From positions 32,833,263 through 32,897,262 of the forward strand of contig CM055828.1 of assembly GCA_029582265.1 (NCBI GenBank): 64,000 nt of DNA, read 5' to 3'. Every line of letters starts with the position of its first letter. Within the stretch, counting starts at the first letter, position 1. The DNA is from Zoroaster sp. YZ-2022 (Eukaryota > Echinodermata > Asteroidea > Forcipulatida > Zoroasteridae). A model generated the notes under the pieces. That model worked only from the letters and a program-made list of their open reading frames with translations. It was not told the origin of the DNA and ran no database searches. The translations under genes were made by a program, and so were the position numbers. Positions 59,552 through 64,000 of this stretch are shown piece after piece.

Positions 59552-60192
59552 TTAACCCTAACCTTCCCAAATCCTCCAAAATCCTCTTTGCTAAAGTGAA
59601 GGATTTTGAAGGATTGAGGTTACTTGCTCCATGTTCTTTGCTAAAGTGAAGGATTTTGGAGGATTGAGGTTATTAGGCATGTTTGCCTTTCCATGGTACA
59701 TGTATATCCATGTTTGTTGTAGTGATTGCAAGGTCAGTGCTTGAGTCAGTGGACACTGTTTATTGCTCCATGCATGCAGGGAGGGTCCCTGGCCATGTAT
59801 ATGTATCACAGATTAGAAATTCATGTTCGCATACATGTACATGTCTTGTGCTTGCTTTACTACTGAAGGATTTTGGAGGATTCAGGTTATGTGTAAGCAA
59901 ATAGGGGCCTAGGGAGTTAGGAAGGATTCAGGTTATGTGTAAGCAAATGGGCCTTGGGAGTTAGGAAGGATTCAGGTTATGTGTAAGCAAATGGGCCTAG
60001 GGAGTTAGGAAGGATTCAGGTTATGTGTAAGCAAATAGGGGCCTAGGGAGTTAGGAAGGATTCAGGTTATGTGTAAGCAAATGGGCCTAGGGAGTTAGGA
60101 AGGATTCAGGTTATGTGTAAGCAAATGGGCCTAGGGAGTTAGGAAGGATTCAGGTTATGTGTAAGCAAATGGGCCTAGGGAGTTAGGGTTAA
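59552..60192 (+). mobile_element. TTAA-flanked MITE with CCCTAAC ends (copy C), terminal unit amplified sevenfold
   Basis: TTAA at 59552-59555 and 60189-60192. The left end CCCTAACCTTCCC and the AATCCTCCAAAATCC motif match copy A, as does the interior. The right-end unit (GAAGGATTCAGGTTATGTGT, AAGCAAATGGGCC, TAGGGAGTTAG; about 44 bp) occurs seven times head to tail at about 59870-60188, against once in copies A and B. Confidence 0.9.
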
Positions 60193-60271
60193 TAAATCAA
60201 ACCAGCATTTGATGTATTTCATAGATATTTGTTTTGCTTTAAAGGATGTTTTCTAAGAATTTAAGTTAATG

Positions 60272-60660
60272 TATCTTGATTCAAAGAGAGTAAGCATACT
60301 CATAGAAGCAGTTTTGCCAACATTACCAATGTTGTACCTTCCCTTCAATGTATATCTTGATTCAAAGAGAGTAAACATACTCATAGAAGCAGTTTTGCCA
60401 ACATTACCAATGTTGTACCTTCCATCTTGATTCAAAGAGAGTAAACATACTCATAGAAGCAGTTTTGCCAACATTACCAATTGTACCTTCCCTTCAATGT
60501 TCAAAGAGAGTAAGCATACTCATAGAAGCAGTTTTGCCAACATTACCAATGTTGTACCTTCCCTTCAATGTATATCTTGATTCAAAGAGAGTAAACATAC
60601 TGATTAATACTCATAGAAGCAGTTTTTCCAACATTACAAGTTGCTGTACCTTCCCTTTAA
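60272..60660 (+). repeat. five tandem copies of the GGAAGGTACAAC-family right end
   Basis: Unit about 75-82 bp: ATCTTGATTCAAAGAGAGTA, a short GCATACTCAT block, AGAAGCAGTTTTGCCAAC, ATTACCAATGTTGTACC and TTCCCTT. Starts near 60272, 60354, 60425, 60497 and 60574. The last copy is diverged and ends TTAA at about 60658. Confidence 0.9.
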
Positions 60661-60689
60661 GTAACATTTGGGAAATAATTTGGCTTATT

Positions 60690-60742
60690 GAACTCAAATG
60701 ATAGTCCCTCAGACAGAAATATTTCAGGGGATAATTGATACA
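60690..60742 (-). repeat. GGAAGGTACAAC-family internal fragment
   Basis: Minus-strand form of the CAAATGATAG..CCCTGAAATATTTCTGTC..GAGG block. Confidence 0.45.
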
Positions 60743-61030
60743 TTTATACTCGCGGCTCTGAGACTCTGGAATCATCTTCTAACTAAACTCAAATCTTGTC
60801 ATAGTATAACTAGATTTAAGTCGCTGCTTAAAACTCATCTTATGTCACAATTATTCAAAGATGATGTACATGTATATTTGTAATTGCATTGTACATCTTG
60901 GTACATGTACATGATTTTTTTTCTACGCTATCATTGTATATTGTTTGTATTCATGTTTTTTCTTTGTTTCCGTGCCTTGAGCGCCCAGCAGGGTGGATTT
61001 GTGCGTGCTACAAATCTTTATTATTATTAT
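60743..61030 (+). mobile_element. LINE 3' end (L2/CR1-like)
   Basis: Encodes AALRLWNHL..LKSCHSITRFKSLLKTHL, then a 3' UTR with GTGCCTTGAGCGCCCAGC and GGGTGGATTTGTGCGTGC, ending in a short (TTA)n at 61019-61029. Closest to the copies at 11.8 and 33.9 kb. Confidence 0.85.
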
Positions 61031-61262
61031 GACTAAAGTTTTAATGCACACTTTTGATTTACATTACATGTATTGGAGATTACCAATACGTGTACATGTA
61101 GGTTCCGTTTAAACTCATTGTGAGAACCATGTCATGTATTTATATTTCAGGGTTGTATATTTTTGTTTATTGTCATCCCAATATTAAGCCCACTAGCAGT
61201 AATCTTAATTGTAACTCATTGTATCTTGGCCAGTATTCTTACATGTAGGCATGGGTAGAATA

Positions 61263-61940
61263 TTAACCCTAACCCCCTAGGTATTCTGGCTAGGAACCTT
61301 CCTGAATCCTCCAAAATCCTCCAGCGCACTTTTGGAAACATGCCCTTATCTTCAAAATCCACCATGCATTTTCGTTGATCTTTCATATTCAGCACTTATG
61401 GCCTGTACTTCTTGCCAGGTAGTAATTTTGCCCCATTTGAAGAGGTGAAAGAACTAGGACTGTGCTGGGTATTCGGGTATCTGGATACCCGACCGAAACG
61501 GTCATTACCCGGTTCCATTTTTCGGTTCCAATTACCTGTAAACGACTATTTAAAATTCGGACTTAACATTTGAGCGGTGCGAACAGAAATCTGTGACTCT
61601 TGAACAATGTAATGTTTACACTTTTACAGACAATTATCTTTAAATTCAAGAGATTGCACTCCAATAAAGAAAAGATCGATTTAAGTATGGTATCTGTATT
61701 ATAAAAGTCAATTTGTTACCATTTACAGTACATATATTTGTACACCACCGGAGGCATGTTTTCAATAAAAATGAAAACGGGTATCCGGGTATCCGAAGTT
61801 TCATGATTTCGGGTATCCGTTTCCAAAAATATCCGAAAATGCGCAGCCCTAGAAAGAACAAGTTTCCAACAGTGCTGTTTTTTCCCCAAAAAAGTGCCCC
61901 TTGGAGGATTTTGGAGGATATGGGGTGGTTAGGGTTTCAA
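61263..61940 (-). mobile_element. MITE with CCCTAAC ends (copy E), split by a hAT-like MITE
   Basis: Inverse of copy D: begins TTAACCCTAACCCCCTAGG, then GGCTAGGAACCTTCCTGAAT, and ends GGAGGATTTTGGAGGATATG followed by GGTTAGGGTTT. The interior is interrupted at 61455-61851. Only one copy of the terminal GGTTCCTAGCC unit here, against three in copy D. Confidence 0.85.
61455..61851 (+). mobile_element. hAT-like MITE nested in copy E, perfect 8-bp duplication GAAAGAAC
   Basis: Ends TAGGACTGTGC.. and ..GCGCAGCCCTA; GAAAGAAC lies immediately outside on both sides (61447-61454, 61852-61859). 397 bp, closely related to 29392-29799. Confidence 0.93.
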
Positions 61941-61955
61941 TGGATTTAATTTAAG

Positions 61956-62230
61956 GTATAGCCGTTGAAATAATACGTTTGAAGATATGGCCTGCACTCA
62001 ATAGATTTGAAGTTATTTTATTCATCTATTATGTTATTTTCAATATTTTGGACAATAACATTTAAAATAAGTTAAAAGAGGGGCTGTTGAAAGAATATGG
62101 ATGAAGAAATGGCCTTTTTCTGCTCCCGATGGATTTCTAGTTATTTTATTCATCTATTATTTTATTTTCAATCTTTGGAAAATACAATTAAATAAAAAGA
62201 AAATTTAAAAACAATTAGAAAGGGGCTGTA
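61956..62230. repeat. diverged tandem duplication, about 130-bp unit
   Basis: Two copies share a GTTGAAA..GAAGA.ATGGCC stretch, TTATTTTATTCATCTATTAT and ATTTTCAAT. Non-coding. Confidence 0.7.
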
Positions 62231-62384
62231 CAAACAATTAAAAACAATTCATCCAAAATTGCAATGCCTAGCTCTTCCCCAAAAATGATGGAAAAGAAAG
62301 TTATCAGTCAAAGAAAATTATTAATAATTAATAATAATAATAATAATAAAAATTCACAATAAAAACATTTAAAAAACAATCATA

Positions 62385-62699
62385 CAAATCGACGTTTCGA
62401 TCAGTATGCTCTGATCGTCCTCCGGAGAATGCCGGACTCTGGAAAATGTTGTTGCTTAAGTAGGCCTGGCGGGATGAGGTTAGAGTCTCGGCATCGTTTC
62501 AGGAAGGCGAGGTTGTTCATGAGTTTAGAACGTCTGATCGACGCTCGTTCGAACGACCGAACCTTGGTAGTGGTATGCTCCCCGTCGAGTTGTACCTCCA
62601 GTTCTTTTCAGAACTTATTACTACTCAATTGAGATTCCACATGGTGTCACCGCAATTAGTCTTATCATCCTCACCATGCAAAGCTACAAGTTTTACCAA
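62385..62699 (-). pseudogene. internally deleted Penelope-like element: terminal repeat plus N-terminal frame
   Basis: Read on the minus strand from 62699. First comes the terminal-repeat sequence shared with 42.8-43.7 kb (ACTTGTAGCTTTGCATGG.., GACACCATGTGG.., hairpin AGTTCTGAAAAGAACTGG). From about 62600 to 62410 a frame of roughly 60 codons follows, with a run of basic residues, NNLAFLKRC and LIPPGL. That spacing (aromatic/Phe..Cys..Pro-x-Gly-Leu) resembles the N-terminus of Penelope-like reverse transcriptase proteins as I know them. The frame then runs straight into GACGATCAGAGCATACTGATC and GAAACGTC, which in intact elements would lie far downstream. So the reverse transcriptase and endonuclease parts are deleted. 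Non-functional. Confidence 0.65.
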
Positions 62700-64000
62700 T
62701 CATACAAAAATCACTTCAAATTAAATTAAAATCCAGCAACCTATGGAAATGATGATATTTGGCTAATTTGCCCTTTGGGACTTTACCATCAACCTACCCA
62801 CACCAAGTCTGCCTTTAGTCCTCTCTGTCTGCACTAGGTGGATATGATTACAGGATAATTTTGTGCAACAACATTGAGAAATACATGTAAGTACCCTCAG
62901 CAATTATGTTATGCCAGCATCTAGCCATGATGGTAAGCTTTACAGGTTTTGTTGTTGTTGTATTTTGTTGTTGTGCAATCCGATCGAACACCCTCCACAC
63001 CTGTCATTGGAAGCTTTCGTCCATGGCTGACGTTTATTTTTGTATTTCTTGGGTAATATGCTTCCTGTAGACTGCACATTCACAAGCAAATTGTAGGCCA
63101 TTTATACACACACAAAAAGCGGTGATCGTCTTCACTTTCCCTGTTTGATAAGCTCAACCTGAGTTTTAGAGATTTTGTTTTTATTTTTTCCCCCCCATGA
63201 TTGCCCGGGTTACAGCATGAATTGGGTGAGCACAAAACATGCACAAAACATCCGCGGCACGAAACGCCATGCCTTCAAATACAGGCGATTTACAACTAGG
63301 AACACACCCAATGCATGACGCATTCTGGGCAACCGCAACCAACAAATTGGTCATTGGTCCAATAATGATAAAAAGAAGTTTACCACATGTAACATTCATT
63401 GATTTGAACAGAAAAAGATATCTTCCCTCAGCAGATTTGGTGTTTCTTGAAGGCAAATAACTTATTTATGAATGTACATGTATTTCTTCCAAGGGCTTTT
63501 TCCCATATTTGAGACAGACATAATATATTTTTTTGGTCGACGAACAGTAGTGGAGAAGCGTACTGCATTATTGCCAGTATATTACCTTGTTTTATGAAAC
63601 TGAACTCTGAAATGGAGAAATGCGTGACCCCCAGATGGGTTTCTGCACCTGTCTGGATGGATTAGAATCCAAGTGGATTGTACAGTTTGGGGATAAACAA
63701 ATCATAGAGTTTGATATATAGGGTCACCGGAGGACAACCAAAGTAGGGAGCTGCTTAAAAAAGGTCTGCTTCTGCTCATAACTTTGTATTTTGTGGTTGT
63801 TGGCTTGCTACCTTGACCGCAGTAAAAAAAAAAAGGAGTAAATCTTCATGATATTCTGACATTTTGAAGGTGTCTGTAAAATGATGTCACTGTCACCTGA
63901 CCCTCCCTGGGGTTTAGCTTTAGGAATTTAGGGTGGTAAGGTCTCAGAGCCTTCATGTCAGATGTTTATGTGTAGTAGTTGACCCTCCCTCCCCCCTTCT
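62700..64000. other. non-coding DNA
   Basis: No supported gene. Frames on both strands at 63.18-63.46 kb overlap each other and match nothing I know. Confidence 0.4.

Noticed and set aside
62443..62580. Intact reverse transcriptase gene
   Set aside because: Only an N-terminal-like segment of roughly 60 codons is present; the catalytic region is absent.

Overview
This window looks like nuclear DNA from a marine invertebrate deuterostome, most likely an echinoderm. It is AT-rich, has no bacterial-style ORFs, and carries repeats of a style common in those genomes: scattered TACATG tracts, many short terminal-inverted-repeat (TIR) elements, tRNA-headed SINEs, and an L2/CR1-type LINE with an (ATT)n tail. 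The phylum is inferred from repeat style, not from a diagnostic gene.

Almost nothing here is protein-coding. The best coding candidate is one 5' exon at 21301-21559 (+). It has an in-frame upstream stop, a good start context, an 86-codon Ser/Pro/Thr-rich reading frame and a clean splice donor. A perfect CRE and a palindromic kappaB-like site lie upstream. I could not find its next exon, so the 42 kb to its right may be one long intron or may be intergenic.

1-20 kb: single-copy-looking AT-rich DNA with MITEs, a tRNA-headed SINE nested in a MITE (3.95-4.54 kb), microsatellites at 7.0, 11.8 and 13.0 kb, and a minus-strand LINE 3' end (11.84-12.39 kb). 20-26 kb: candidate promoter and first exon, a MITE with a perfect 8-bp target duplication (23.04-23.49 kb), and a near-perfect 230-bp hairpin (24.87-25.10 kb). 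26-42 kb: several TTAA-flanked elements, hAT-like MITEs with 8-bp target duplications, and the longest LINE reverse-transcriptase remnant (37.69-38.43 kb), followed by a nested hAT-like insertion. 42.8-43.7 kb: a triple foldback built from the terminal repeat of a Penelope-like retroelement, with hammerhead-like cores. 44-55 kb: TACATG-rich DNA, a nested repeat block at 51.3-52.4 kb, inverted 16-bp arrays (53.95-54.19 kb) and a 530-bp TACATG array. 55-64 kb: a young TTAA element, a Tc1/mariner-type MITE, two MITEs with CCCTAAC ends (one with seven copies of its terminal unit, one carrying a hAT-like insertion), a tandem array of MITE ends, another LINE end and a deleted Penelope-like copy.

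I see no operon-like or multi-gene system. The interest lies in transposon biology: several unrelated TTAA-targeted families, repeated multiplication of element ends, a SINE and LINE sharing a 3' tail, and ribozyme-like structures in Penelope-like remnants. All repeat family names are by-eye assignments from motifs, TIRs and target duplications.
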